Positions 32,719 through 41,389 of a stretch of DNA of 64,000 nt are shown here, one piece after another; positions within the stretch are counted from its first letter, which is position 1; each line of letters begins with the position of its first letter. The translations under genes were made by a program, and so were the position numbers. Source of the stretch: JAIBJN01 sp963775625 (lineage in GTDB: Bacteria > Actinomycetota > Thermoleophilia > Gaiellales > Gaiellaceae); assembly GCA_963775625.1 (NCBI GenBank), contig CAVZJM010000016.1, positions 124,001-188,000 of the forward strand. Direction: 5' to 3'. The notes below the pieces were generated by a model. That model ran no database searches. It saw only the letters and a program-made list of their open reading frames with translations, and was not told the DNA's origin.

Positions 32719-33163
32719 GGTTTCTCCCTTCCCAAGGTCGACCGGAAACGTGGGTCAGCGCGGGGCCTTGGGCGGCGATCGAATACGAAGCCGCAGAGAG
32801 GGTGCCATGACCGGAGGGTGCCTCGGTTCACGCTCCTTGTTGGCCGAACAGCCCGACCGTACGCCGGTCAGACTCGCAAGTCAACGCTCGCGTAATGGCC
32901 GGGACGCGGGCCGCAAGGTTTCCCTAGAACGATCACGAACAAGACGTTCCCGTGCGAGCCTGTTCCCGGAGACGGTCGACGACCGCATCACAAAGCCGCC
33001 CGAGTGGTGAGACAGGCTTTGGGCACTAGAACGCGATTCGTGCCCAAACCCCGCCGAAACGCCCCGAATCCCGCCGATAAGTGGAGCCGACGGAGAACCC
33101 TCCGAGCGCCCCGCAAACCCGCATGGCGCCAAGGAAAACAGAAGCGGGCTCCCCGAGAGAGGA
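32719..33163. other. 445-bp right end of the island, gene-free, with inverted repeats
   Basis: No supported gene. It contains TTTGGGCAC/GTGCCCAAA (33018-33026 and 33040-33048), matching the motif near attL, and a perfect 9-bp hairpin GCGGGCTCC (33144-33152)/GGAGCCCGC (33161-33169) whose right arm runs into attR. These are plausible integrase arm and core-adjacent sites. Confidence 0.45.
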
Positions 33164-33212
33164 GCCCGCCTCACACGCGGGAGGTCGATGGTTCGATCCC
33201 ATCTGCGCCCAC
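33164..33212. repeat. attR: displaced 3' part of tRNA-Val
   Basis: Exact copy of 21464-21512. The 5' half of the tRNA (acceptor 5' strand and D arm) is absent, so this is not a functional tRNA but the far junction of the island. The LLM oxidoreductase stop lies only seven bases beyond. Confidence 0.92.
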
Positions 33213-33218
33213 CCACCT

Positions 33219-34130
33219 TCATCGTCTCCTGGCCGAACCACCCGCATGGAAGGGCGTGCGGGCGACGGCTGCGGCGAGCCGCTCGAGCGCTTCGATCGTC
33301 GTCGACAGAAGAACGACGATCACGTCGTCGACGCCCAGCGCCTCGTACGCAGTGAGGGCGCTCGCCAACTCTTCGACGCTGCCTGCCACACTGGCTTCCC
33401 CCTCGTCCGCGTCGGCATCAGGTCCCCTGGCCACGACGCCGACGGTCCGGCGCAGCGTCCCCGGATCACGACCCTCGGCCGCAAGCGCCCTCTCCATCTC
33501 GCTCAGGCGCTCGGCCAGCCGGTCGTCCGGATAGCCGTACCAGGCGGTGTTCCAGGCGTCCGCGTAGCGCGCGGCCAACCGCAGGATTCGCGGGCCGTTC
33601 CCGCCGACGAGGATCGGAATGCGGCGCACGGGCGACGGAACGAGCACCGCGTCGTCGGCCCGGTGATACGCGCCTGACGACGTCACTCTCTCTCCGCGGA
33701 CGAGCGGAGCGATGATCTGCAGCGCTTCCTCGAATCGGCTGACGCGGTGATCGGAGGGGTACCCGAAGGCTTGATACTCAGAGTCGTGCCAGCCGGCCCC
33801 AAGGCCGAGCGTCAGCCGTCCGCCGCTGACTGCGTCCGCGGTCGCAGCCATCTTCGCCAGCAAACCCGGGTTGCGATAGCCCGTGCACATGACGAGCTGG
33901 CCGACCTCGATCCGGCTGGTCGACGCGGCGAGCGCCGCGACGATGGTCCAAGCCTCGTGGATCCCCTCGCGAGGCCCGCCGGGCATGCTCCCGAAGAAGT
34001 GGTCGCAGACCCAGACCGAGTCGAGGCCGAGCCGTTCCGCGTTTGTCGCGAAGTCGAGAATCTCCGGCCACGACGGCATGCCCTCCGAGCCATCCGACTC
34101 GGCCATGGGGAGCATGACTCCTACCCTCAC
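33219..34130 (-). CDS. LLM-class (F420-dependent-type) oxidoreductase
   Basis: 303 aa from GTG 34130. Luciferase-like TIM-barrel motifs: RVGVMLPM, ERLGLDSVWVCDHFF, SRIEVGQLVMCTGYRNPGLLAKMAATADAVSGGRLTLGLGAGWHDSEYQAFGYP, RIPILVGGNGPRILRLAARYADAWN. These match F420-dependent actinobacterial members; FMN use cannot be excluded. Overlaps the SagB-like gene by four bases, so both are one unit. It ends seven bases from attR and was probably the first gene downstream of tRNA-Val before the island inserted. Confidence 0.9.
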   Translation of the reverse strand: MRVGVMLPMAESDGSEGMPSWPEILDFATNAERLGLDSVWVCDHFFGSMPGGPREGIHEAWTIVAALAASTSRIEVGQLVMCTGYRNPGLLAKMAATADAVSGGRLTLGLGAGWHDSEYQAFGYPSDHRVSRFEEALQIIAPLVRGERVTSSGAYHRADDAVLVPSPVRRIPILVGGNGPRILRLAARYADAWNTAWYGYPDDRLAERLSEMERALAAEGRDPGTLRRTVGVVARGPDADADEGEASVAGSVEELASALTAYEALGVDDVIVVLLSTTIEALERLAAAVARTPFHAGGSARRR

Positions 34131-35585
34131 GACCAGGCGCCGTCCAGACGCGGCATGACCGGGCGAAAGAGCGTCGGCGACCCCGGGGCGCCGCCGGGCC
34201 TGGAGGTGTTGTCGGGCACGCCGACGCAGGTGAACAGGAGCCCGTCGACGCGCTCGCCCAGGAGCCCGGGGATCTCCGAGTCGAGGAACGTCATTCCCGA
34301 AGCGCCCGCGCCCTGTGCGTACGCCGCGAGATGGAGCCGCCCCTCGACGAGCCCGGCGGCGAGCTGGGCCTCTCGGTAGCCGCGGTCGTCGAGGTCGGCC
34401 ATACGGGTCGCCGACACGACGACGAAGGCCGCATCCCGGGCGAGGCCCTGGTCGAGGGCGACGCGGTGCAGCTCGTCGCGCAGAGCGGCCGCGCGCACGG
34501 GAGTGTCCAGTGAAGGCCAGCGGTAGACGCCGGGAGTGATGCCCTCGACGTCGTGCACGACCACCCAGTGCGGAACGTCGATGCCGCGCATCGCAGCCGC
34601 CATCGAGACGGCGAGGAAGGGCCTCGGCAGCCCGCGTGAGGGATCCATGCGCCGCTGCGAGCTCCGGCGCATCACGACCTCCTCGACGGTCGGTCCGCCC
34701 GCCGGCGCCTCGGTGGGCCCGCCCGGATCCCAGGGCTCCCCCCAGGCGTCCAGACGTCCGGCGCGCTGCGCTTGTGTGACGAGCGGGAACTCCAGGGGCG
34801 CGCTGTCGACCGCTCCCCTCACCGGCTCGCCGCGCGGCGCCAGCGCCGGCTCGGCCGAGCCGAGCGAGACGACGGCAACCGAAAACTCGTGGACGCCGTC
34901 GGCGCCCACGAGTGAATCGACAGCGGCGTCCGGGAAGCGGGTGATCAGGCGGGCGTCGACGCCGGCAGACGACGCGAGGGCGAGAAGCTGCGCGAGCATC
35001 GTGCCCGCGTCCCAGTAGACGTGCCGGTAGCCGCGCTCGCGGTAGCGCCAGCCCGTCCGCCAGGGCACGCCCGTCACGACGAGGGCCGGTGCTGCACCGG
35101 TCAGGCGGCGGCCCGACCTGGAGCAGCAGGTGCTGTTCCGGGTCGTACCAGTGCACGCCCGGGGGCAGGACGTCTCCCTCCGGCACGGCCACGTAGACCT
35201 CGAGCGGGAAGCGGCCGCCCGCGGACCCCGCCGCCCGGAAGAGCGTTCGGCGGCCGTTGCGCTCTGCCGCTCTGACGACGCCCGCCGACAGAAACAGGAC
35301 TCGCGCCAGTTGATCCAGGTCCAGGTCGGCTTCGGTCGCGCCCGCGGTGCCTGCAAGGACCGAGAGCGCAGGCGCGGTGGTCGCAGGCAGCTCCCTTGGC
35401 AGCCGGGTTTGCGGCAGCTCCCGGTCATAGCGCTTGTAGGGCCAGGGGATGCGCTCGAGATCGTTGACCTCGAGGTCCTGCACGATGCGCGGATCCGAGA
35501 TCGGCTCGGTCCAGTCTCGGTCGGGCCGGTACGAGGTCAGCCGGTGCAAGGCCTGCGTGGCCGTTTCCCCGGAAGGCACGGCCAC
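34127..35585 (-). CDS. SagB/ThcOx-family double nitroreductase, with one frameshift
   Basis: From GTG 35585 the first frame gives RPDRDWTEPISDPRIVQDLE and DLDQLARVLFLSAGVVR...GRFPLEVYVAV...GVHWYDPEQHLLLQVG, the first nitroreductase half. After about 35105 the same protein continues in another frame: TGVPWRTGWRYRERGYRHVYWDAG, then VEEVVMRRSSQRRMDP and LAAYAQGAGASGMTFLDSEIP. Deleting one base in 35101-35114 restores a protein of about 485 aa. Relatives are FMN-dependent dehydrogenases, some acting on azoline peptides; no peptide-modification partner is seen here. Confidence 0.78.
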
Positions 35586-35612
35586 AGTCTGCCGCCTGGA
35601 CGTCGCGAGGCG

Positions 35613-36107
35613 ATGTCGGAGGATGTCTCGGTGGAGGGGTTCGAGGTGCGGCAGGCGCGCGCCGAAGACGGGCGCGGGCTCGCGGAGCTGTTCGCCGCGG
35701 TGGCCGAGGAGCGCGACGGAATCGCGACCGAGCCGCCGGTGGACGTCGCCGCGCGGACAGGGCAGTTCGCGGAGTCGGCCCCCGGCACGATCGTCGCGGT
35801 GGCAGATGGTGAGATCGTCGGCTCCATGAACCTCGAAGCGAGCCGGCACGGCTTCGCGGAGATCGGGATGGCGGTCGCACGGCCGTGGCGCGGCCGCGGC
35901 GTCGGCTCTGCTCTGCTCTCCGCGGGCATCGAGAAGGCCCGCGCCGAGAGCCTGCACAAGCTCTCGCTCGAAGTCTTCCCGCACAACGAGGCTGCACTCG
36001 CGCTGTACCGACGATTCGGCTTCGTCGACGAGGGCTATCGCCGAAGGCACTACCGTCGCGCAAGCGGCGAGCTGTGGGACTCGATCGTCATGGGCCTCCA
36101 GCTCTGA
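35613..36107 (+). CDS. GNAT-family N-acetyltransferase
   Basis: 164 aa from ATG 35613 (a GTG six codons inside is an alternative). FEVRQARAEDGRGLAELFAAVAEERDGIATEPP begins the fold; the acetyl-CoA loop is RPWRGRGVGSALLSAGIEKAR and motif B is FPHNEAALALYRRFGFVDEGYRRRHYRR, close to the PhnO/RimI-like group. Divergent from the SagB-like gene with only 27 bp between starts, so promoters must overlap the coding ends. Substrate unknown. Confidence 0.88.
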   Translation: MSEDVSVEGFEVRQARAEDGRGLAELFAAVAEERDGIATEPPVDVAARTGQFAESAPGTIVAVADGEIVGSMNLEASRHGFAEIGMAVARPWRGRGVGSALLSAGIEKARAESLHKLSLEVFPHNEAALALYRRFGFVDEGYRRRHYRRASGELWDSIVMGLQL

Positions 36108-36163
36108 GCGCCGGCTCCGTCGAGCCTCACCGCAGCCAGGTGGCCTTCGGCTTTACTCCTGTT

Positions 36164-36179
36164 GTAAGGTGCGCCTTAC
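36164..36179. promoter_or_regulatory. Palindromic iron-box-like operator
   Basis: GTAAGG-TGCG-CCTTAC, a perfect 6-bp-arm palindrome 22 bases before the EfeO/M-like start. It resembles the DtxR/IdeR core (TAAGGT..CCTTA) and stands before iron-uptake genes, so Fe-dependent repression is likely. Confidence 0.55.
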
Positions 36180-36201
36180 GTCAACGGGAGAAGGGAGTTC
36201 G

Positions 36202-37320
36202 GTGAGGGTGAGAGCGATCGCGGCGCTCGTTGCGACGCCGCTCGTGGCGGCCGCTCTGACGGCCTGTGGAGGAGACGACGAGCCGGCCGTCGCGGAGGAC
36301 ACCGCGGCGTCGGCCACGACAACGACAGCGACTGCGTCGTCGGCTCAGCTCGACGGCGTCAAGGACTACGTCCTGGAGCATTCGGGCCTTCTGACCGGCT
36401 TCACCGCCGCCTTCGAGGAGGATGCGAAGGCCTATCACGACCTGGCTGCCCAGGCAGGTTTCGATTACGAACGGCTCTGGAGCGACAGCGGCGACGAGGT
36501 CGCGGCTCTCCTCGAGGGCATGAAGGCAGACTGGATCGCCGGCAACCCGTACTACGAGCGGATGGAGGGCCCCGTCGCGGGGACGCCCTCGCTTGCGGAG
36601 TACGACGTCATCCTCGACGCCGGCTCGAGTGCGGCCGAGGATCCGGAGAGCGCGGTGCCGTTCGATCTCACGCTTTCCGACGGTACGACGCTCCAGCAGC
36701 CCGGCAACCTCTTCAACCTCACGGAGGGCGCGCTCTGGGGAACGGTGCCTGACGGCCTGCCGCAGAGCACCCCGGCCGATCTCGACGGAGACGGCACGGA
36801 GGAGTTCGGCGAGGCCCTGCCGGATGCTCCCTTCCTCCTCGCCGCTGCCGAGACGTTCGACAAGTACGCGGGCGAGCTCTCCGCGGCCGCCGACGGCTGG
36901 CAGCCGACCGAGTCGGATGCCTTCACGGCGCTCGTCGTGATGGTGCCGACGATGAGCGAGTACTTCGGCCAGTGGAAGGAGTCTCGCTTCGTGCTCGGCG
37001 ACGAGTCGGAGGCCGAGTCATTCAACGTCGTCTCGCGCCTCTCCGACATCAACGACATCCTCACCGGCCTCGAGGTCATCTTTGCGGGAGTCGAGGACCG
37101 GCTTGCCGAGGTCGATCCGGCCCAGGCCGAGCAGACCGGACGGGAGCTCACCGACCTGCGCGCGTTCGTCGAGGATCTCTACTCGCGTGAGCAGTCCGGT
37201 GAGCGCTTCGCACCCGAACAGGCCGACGTGCTCGGCACGGAGGCCCAGGACCGCGCGACGGCGATCGCCGGTCAGGTGTCGCAGGCGGCCGCCGAGCTCG
37301 GGGTGACGATCGAGCAGTAG
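36202..37320 (+). CDS. efeO: EfeO/EfeM-type periplasmic (lipo)protein, imelysin family
   Basis: 372 aa from GTG 36202 with GGGAGAAGGGAG upstream. N-terminal lipoprotein signal ending LTACGGDDEP (lipobox Cys). The body is helical and acidic with repeated Glu/Asp-rich helices (FEEDAKAYHDLAAQAG, GFDYERLWSD, MSEYFGQWKESRF, LSDINDILTGLEVIF), consistent with imelysin/EfeM iron-handling domains. It is separated by three bases from the FTR1 permease gene. The classic HxxE metal motif is not obvious, so the EfeO name rests partly on context. Confidence 0.7.
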   Translation: MRVRAIAALVATPLVAAALTACGGDDEPAVAEDTAASATTTTATASSAQLDGVKDYVLEHSGLLTGFTAAFEEDAKAYHDLAAQAGFDYERLWSDSGDEVAALLEGMKADWIAGNPYYERMEGPVAGTPSLAEYDVILDAGSSAAEDPESAVPFDLTLSDGTTLQQPGNLFNLTEGALWGTVPDGLPQSTPADLDGDGTEEFGEALPDAPFLLAAAETFDKYAGELSAAADGWQPTESDAFTALVVMVPTMSEYFGQWKESRFVLGDESEAESFNVVSRLSDINDILTGLEVIFAGVEDRLAEVDPAQAEQTGRELTDLRAFVEDLYSREQSGERFAPEQADVLGTEAQDRATAIAGQVSQAAAELGVTIEQ

Positions 37321-37323
37321 TCG

Positions 37324-39642
37324 ATGACGCGCCCGCTTATCGTCGCGGCGACGGCCGTCGCCGCACTCGCCCTCGCCGGGGTTGCTTCCGCCGCCGCGCG
37401 GGAGCCATGGGAGGCTGCGGCCGACGTTCGCACCACCCTGGCCGAGGCCCAGCGGGCGCTCGTCCTCGGCGAGCCGGCTCGAGCGAAGCTGCTGGCCCGG
37501 AAGGCGGCCGCCTTCGACCTCGGCGTCCTCGGCCCGGCCGCAGCGCCGGGCGTGGCCGCCGCCGTCGAGGCCGCGGTCGCCGAGGATTCGGTAGCGCTCG
37601 AGATCGCGCGCGCGACTGCCTGGACGGCGATCCTCGGGGAAGCGGTGGAGCGGGCGACGGCGGCTGCCGCGGCCGGCGACGTCGACGAGGCACGGACGTG
37701 GCTCCTCGTCCGGGAGTTCCGCCAGCCGACCCGGTTCACGCGGCCGGGCGCCGACGGGACGCTCGCGTTGCAGGCGCTCGGCGAAGGCCAGATGGCGGCA
37801 GGCCCGGCCGCGGCGGCGGTGCGCGCCGACCTGCTCGACACGTACCAGGCCCGCCTGCTCGCCTCACTCGACGCGGTCTCCGCCGCGGGTGGGCAGGACT
37901 TCGACATCAGCCGCTCGGGCGGAGCGGCGCTGGCCCGCGGGTACTTCGCTCTGCTCTCCGGCGCCTACGCAGAGCAGCGGTCGGCAGGCGAGGCCGCCGG
38001 CGCGACGGCCGCCTTCGAAGATCTCGTCGCCGCGGCGCAGGCAGGAGACGACGCGGGCGTCGAGGCCGCCCAGGCCGAGATCGACGCGGCGCTCGAGGGC
38101 TTCCGCGCCGCGCCGCTCTCCGAGGAGGAGGAGCTGCGCCGGGCCGGGCAGCTCCAGCGCTTCCTCGCCCTGGTGCCGATCGAGTACGAGCGCGGGGTCA
38201 AGAACGGCGAGGTCACGCTCGACTTCGAGATCCAGGAGGCGGTGACGTTCCGCGACGGCGCGGCGCAGGCGCTGGGCGACCTCGAGCACCTGCTCGCGCT
38301 CGAGGACGAGGAGGGCACTCGGCGGCTCGGTGAGCTCCTCGACGGCCTCGCGGACGATCTTGCCGCTGCCGCTCGGCACGACGCGGTCGCCGACCCCGAC
38401 GACGTGCAGGGCGCGACCGACGAGGCGCTCGGCCTGATCGACTCGCTCTACCCCGACGAATGGAAGGACGCCGGCGCGACCGCCGACTTCGACGTCATCT
38501 CGGCCACGCTCGACCGGCTCGAGAGCGCGATGGCCGCCGGCCAGTTCTCGCAGGCCGAGCAGGCCCGGCTCGAGGCCTACGCCTTCTTCGAGTTCGGCCC
38601 GGAACAGCGGCTCCGAGGCCTCGCCAACGACCTCTTCGTCGAGGTCGAGGGCCTCTTCTGGTACGGCGCCGACGGGCTGCCCGGCCTCGCGCAGCTCGTG
38701 AAGCGCAAGGCCGAGCCGGCCGAGGTGACGGAGACGCGCGAGGCGCTCGACGCCGCGCTCGCCGACGCCGAGCAGGCGGTGGGCGCCGGCCCGACCTCGA
38801 CGTTCGCGGTCGTCTCGAACACTGCCATCATCGTTTTCCGCGAAGGGCTCGAGGCGGTGCTCATCCTCGCGGCGTTGATGGCTGGCATGACCGGCGCCCA
38901 GGCGGCGTTCCGCAAGCCGCTCCTCGCCGGCGCCGCCGCCGCGTTCGTCGCGAGTGTGGCCACATGGGGCATCGCGCAGACCGTGCTCGGGAGCCTCAGC
39001 CGCTACGGCGAGAAGCTCGAGGCGATCGTCTCGCTGATCGCGATCGGCGTGCTCCTGCTGGTCCTCAACTGGTTCTACCACCGTGTGTACTGGAACGAGC
39101 ACCTGGCCGACCTCCACGGCAAGAAGAAGAAGGTCCTCGGAGTCGGCGTCGGCGCGGCCTCGCTGATCGGCCTGGGCATGCTCGGGTTCTCGAGCGTCTA
39201 CCGCGAGGGGTTCGAGACCGTGCTGTTCCTCCAGGCAATCGTGCTCGAGGCGGGAGCCGGAATGGTGCTCGTCGGGGTCCTCATCGGGCTGGCGGCGACC
39301 CTGGCGGTCGGGCTGCTCACGATTCACCTCCAGCGGAAGCTGCCGCATAAGAAGATGCTGATCGCCACCGGCCTGCTGATCCTCTGGGTGCTCGTCGTCA
39401 TGGTCGGGACGACGGTGCAGACGCTCCAGGTGGTCGGTTGGATCCCGGTCACGCCGGTCGAGGGACTTCAGCTGCCGTACTGGGCGGGGCTCTGGCTCGG
39501 GATCTTCCCTACGTGGGAGGGGCTGCTGGCGCAGAGCGCCGCGCTCGCCTTCGTGCTCGGCAGCTACTTCCTGGCCGAGCATCTGCGCAAGCGCCGGCGG
39601 CGGGCGATCCTCGACGAGCCGCGCCCGGCGACCAGCTCGTAG
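37324..39642 (+). CDS. efeU: FTR1-family iron permease with large extracytoplasmic domain
   Basis: 772 aa, much longer than a minimal FTR1 permease. A signal peptide (LIVAATAVAALALAGVASA) precedes about 470 residues of Ala/Glu-rich helices, then a seven-helix FTR1 permease with the two iron-site motifs FREGLEAVLIL (about 505-515) and YREGFETVLFLQAIVLEAG. The fused N-terminal part probably gathers or oxidises iron before transport. Follows the lipoprotein gene by three bases and shares its iron-box promoter. No EfeB peroxidase gene is nearby. Confidence 0.9.
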   Translation: MTRPLIVAATAVAALALAGVASAAAREPWEAAADVRTTLAEAQRALVLGEPARAKLLARKAAAFDLGVLGPAAAPGVAAAVEAAVAEDSVALEIARATAWTAILGEAVERATAAAAAGDVDEARTWLLVREFRQPTRFTRPGADGTLALQALGEGQMAAGPAAAAVRADLLDTYQARLLASLDAVSAAGGQDFDISRSGGAALARGYFALLSGAYAEQRSAGEAAGATAAFEDLVAAAQAGDDAGVEAAQAEIDAALEGFRAAPLSEEEELRRAGQLQRFLALVPIEYERGVKNGEVTLDFEIQEAVTFRDGAAQALGDLEHLLALEDEEGTRRLGELLDGLADDLAAAARHDAVADPDDVQGATDEALGLIDSLYPDEWKDAGATADFDVISATLDRLESAMAAGQFSQAEQARLEAYAFFEFGPEQRLRGLANDLFVEVEGLFWYGADGLPGLAQLVKRKAEPAEVTETREALDAALADAEQAVGAGPTSTFAVVSNTAIIVFREGLEAVLILAALMAGMTGAQAAFRKPLLAGAAAAFVASVATWGIAQTVLGSLSRYGEKLEAIVSLIAIGVLLLVLNWFYHRVYWNEHLADLHGKKKKVLGVGVGAASLIGLGMLGFSSVYREGFETVLFLQAIVLEAGAGMVLVGVLIGLAATLAVGLLTIHLQRKLPHKKMLIATGLLILWVLVVMVGTTVQTLQVVGWIPVTPVEGLQLPYWAGLWLGIFPTWEGLLAQSAALAFVLGSYFLAEHLRKRRRRAILDEPRPATSS

Positions 39643-39687
39643 ACACTTCTCGGGAACCTCTGTGACGAGACGTGCGTCTGACGACGT

Positions 39688-40227
39688 ATGAGAGCTGTGA
39701 ACGCGCTCGCGCCGCCGCTGCCGAGGCGGGCTCCGCTCAAGCGGGGCTTCGCCGTGGCCGCGGAGGAGCACTTGAACGACGTCCACCGCTACCTGCTCAT
39801 GCTGACCGCCGACCACGCCCTCGCCGACGACCTGACTGCGGAGACCTTCGAGAAGGCGTTCCGCTCATGGCGTCGCTACGACCCGCGGCGCGGCTCGGAG
39901 CGCACGTGGCTCTGCCGCATCGGCAGAAACGTGGCGCTCGACTACTTCCGTTCCGAGGCGCGCCGCCGACGGCGGGAGGATCGCTATGCGGCCGAGGAGC
40001 GTGTCGAGGAGCCGGCGCGGGAGCTCGGCTTCTCGCCCGAGCTCGACGCCGCGCTCGCCACGCTCAGCGCCGGCGAGCGGGAGGTGCTCGCCCTCCGCAT
40101 CGTGCTCGACCTCGACGCCGACGCCGCAGCAGGCGTGCTCGGGATCGGCCGCTCGGCCTGCTCCATGCGGCTCGCGCGGGCGCTCGAAAAGCTCCACGAG
40201 AGGATGGCCGCGGATGCCCGTGTCTGA
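39688..40227 (+). CDS. ECF-type RNA polymerase sigma factor
   Basis: 179 aa. Region 2: HLNDVHRYLLMLTADHALADDLTAETFEKAFRSWRRYDPRRGSERTWLCRIGRNVALDYFRSEARRR; region 4: LDAALATLSAGEREVLALRIVLDLDADAAAGVLGIGRSACSMRLARALEKLHERM. The two are joined by a short linker with no region 3, as in ECF sigmas. It overlaps by 14 bases the gene for a membrane protein with a cytosolic N-terminus, probably its anti-sigma factor. Confidence 0.92.
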   Translation: MRAVNALAPPLPRRAPLKRGFAVAAEEHLNDVHRYLLMLTADHALADDLTAETFEKAFRSWRRYDPRRGSERTWLCRIGRNVALDYFRSEARRRRREDRYAAEERVEEPARELGFSPELDAALATLSAGEREVLALRIVLDLDADAAAGVLGIGRSACSMRLARALEKLHERMAADARV

Positions 40228-41377
40228 CCCGATCGCTTCCGACCGGCTGGAGGAGCTCCTGGGCGGCGCCGTTCCCGAGGGAGAGCGGGAGGCGCTCGTC
40301 CAGGGCCTCGTGAGGGAGCTGCGCGCGGGCGCGCCGGCGGCGCCGGCTCCCCTCCGCGCCCGGGTCCACGAGCTCGCCGGGCAGCCCGCGCGCCGCAGTC
40401 GAGCCCTCCCGCGGCCGCGCACGGCGCTGGCGCTCGCGTTCGTGCTCCTGGCCGTGGCCCTCGTGAGCTCCGCGGTCGTTCTGACCGGAAGCGGAGAGCG
40501 TGCGGCGGACGGTGTTCCGGCGACGGAAGCGCCGACGGAGGTCGATGTCGGAGCAGCGGACATCGAGCCGAACGAGCTCGCGCCGCTTGCCCGCGACTCT
40601 TCCCCTCAAGAGAAGCGCATCGTCCTGACCGACGACTCAGCCAAGGCGGCGCCCCTTCCCCCGCGCGGCCGGGCCACGGACGTCAGCCTCTGGATGGAGG
40701 TGCGTCTGCCCGGCGCCGACGAGCTCTCCGGAGCGGCCGCAGAGGCCATGAGCATCACGCGCGAGCTGGGTGGCTGGGTCGCGGCCTCCGACATCGACAC
40801 GGAGGGGAGCGAAGGCCGGGCCGAGCTTGCGCTCCGAGTCCCGGTCGGACGCGTCGAGGACGCGATCGTGCGCCTCGGCGCGCTCGGCACGGTCACGGGC
40901 GAGCGGGTGGCGACGGTCGATCTCCAGACGGGCATCGACCGCCGCGTCAGCCGCATCGAGCGGCTCGAGCGGGCGATCCGGATGCTCGAGCTCCGGCTCG
41001 AGAGCGGCACCCTGACCCCGGAGGAGGAGCTGCGGGCCAGGCTCCGGATCGAGCGGCACGAGAACGCGATCGACGATCTCGAGCGCGCGAACCTGGTCGA
41101 CCGGCGCGAGGCCGCGACGTCCGAGCTGGCGCTCGTGCTCCACACGCGGGAGGCGGCGGCGAAGCAGGAGGAAGAGGAGACCGGTGCTGCGGGTGCGGCG
41201 AAGGACGCGTTCGACTTCCTGGCCGCGGCCGGCACGATCGCGCTCTTCCTCGTCATCGTGGTGAGCCCGGTCGCGCTTCTGCTCGTCCTTCTGTGGCTCG
41301 CGTTTCGCGCCCGCTCGCGCCGGGTCGAAGCCAGGCTCCTCGATCGCACCGATCCCGCGTCACCCCCCTCCGCCTGA
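40214..41377 (+). CDS. DUF4349 membrane protein, probable anti-sigma factor
   Basis: 387 aa from ATG 40214. A cytosolic N-terminus of about 70 residues (IASDRLEELLGGAVPEGEREALVQGLVRELR) resembles anti-sigma anchoring segments; a membrane helix (TALALAFVLLAVALVSSAVVL) follows; then an extracytoplasmic DUF4349 domain (DVSLWMEVRLPGADELSGAAAEAMSITRELGGWVAASD...LRVPVGRVEDAIVRLGALGTVTGERV), a coiled coil (about 240-310) and a second C-terminal membrane helix. The partner ECF sigma gene overlaps its start. Anti-sigma activity is inferred from context. Confidence 0.8.
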   Translation: MPVSDPIASDRLEELLGGAVPEGEREALVQGLVRELRAGAPAAPAPLRARVHELAGQPARRSRALPRPRTALALAFVLLAVALVSSAVVLTGSGERAADGVPATEAPTEVDVGAADIEPNELAPLARDSSPQEKRIVLTDDSAKAAPLPPRGRATDVSLWMEVRLPGADELSGAAAEAMSITRELGGWVAASDIDTEGSEGRAELALRVPVGRVEDAIVRLGALGTVTGERVATVDLQTGIDRRVSRIERLERAIRMLELRLESGTLTPEEELRARLRIERHENAIDDLERANLVDRREAATSELALVLHTREAAAKQEEEETGAAGAAKDAFDFLAAAGTIALFLVIVVSPVALLLVLLWLAFRARSRRVEARLLDRTDPASPPSA

Positions 41378-41389
41378 CAGAATTCCGGC

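Larger units (their letters stand above)
21513..33212. mobile_element. tRNA-Val-integrated genomic island (11.7 kb)
   Basis: Bounded by exact 49-bp att repeats, with a tyrosine integrase transcribed toward the tRNA end, an excisionase-like gene, truncated and accessory genes, and repeated TTTGGGCAC motifs near both ends. No conjugation, capsid or terminase genes are visible, so it is an integrative element of unknown transfer mode, possibly decayed or mobilised by a helper. Restoring one tRNA on excision would remove exactly 11,700 bp. Confidence 0.88.

Noticed and set aside
33164..33212. A second tRNA-Val gene
   Set aside because: Only the anticodon stem to the 3' end is present; the 5' acceptor strand and D arm are missing, so it is an att site.
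33219..36050. A 943-aa minus-strand frame suggesting an LLM-nitroreductase fusion
   Set aside because: The middle is out-of-frame translation of the SagB-like gene. The LLM gene has its own GTG overlapping the SagB-like stop by four bases.
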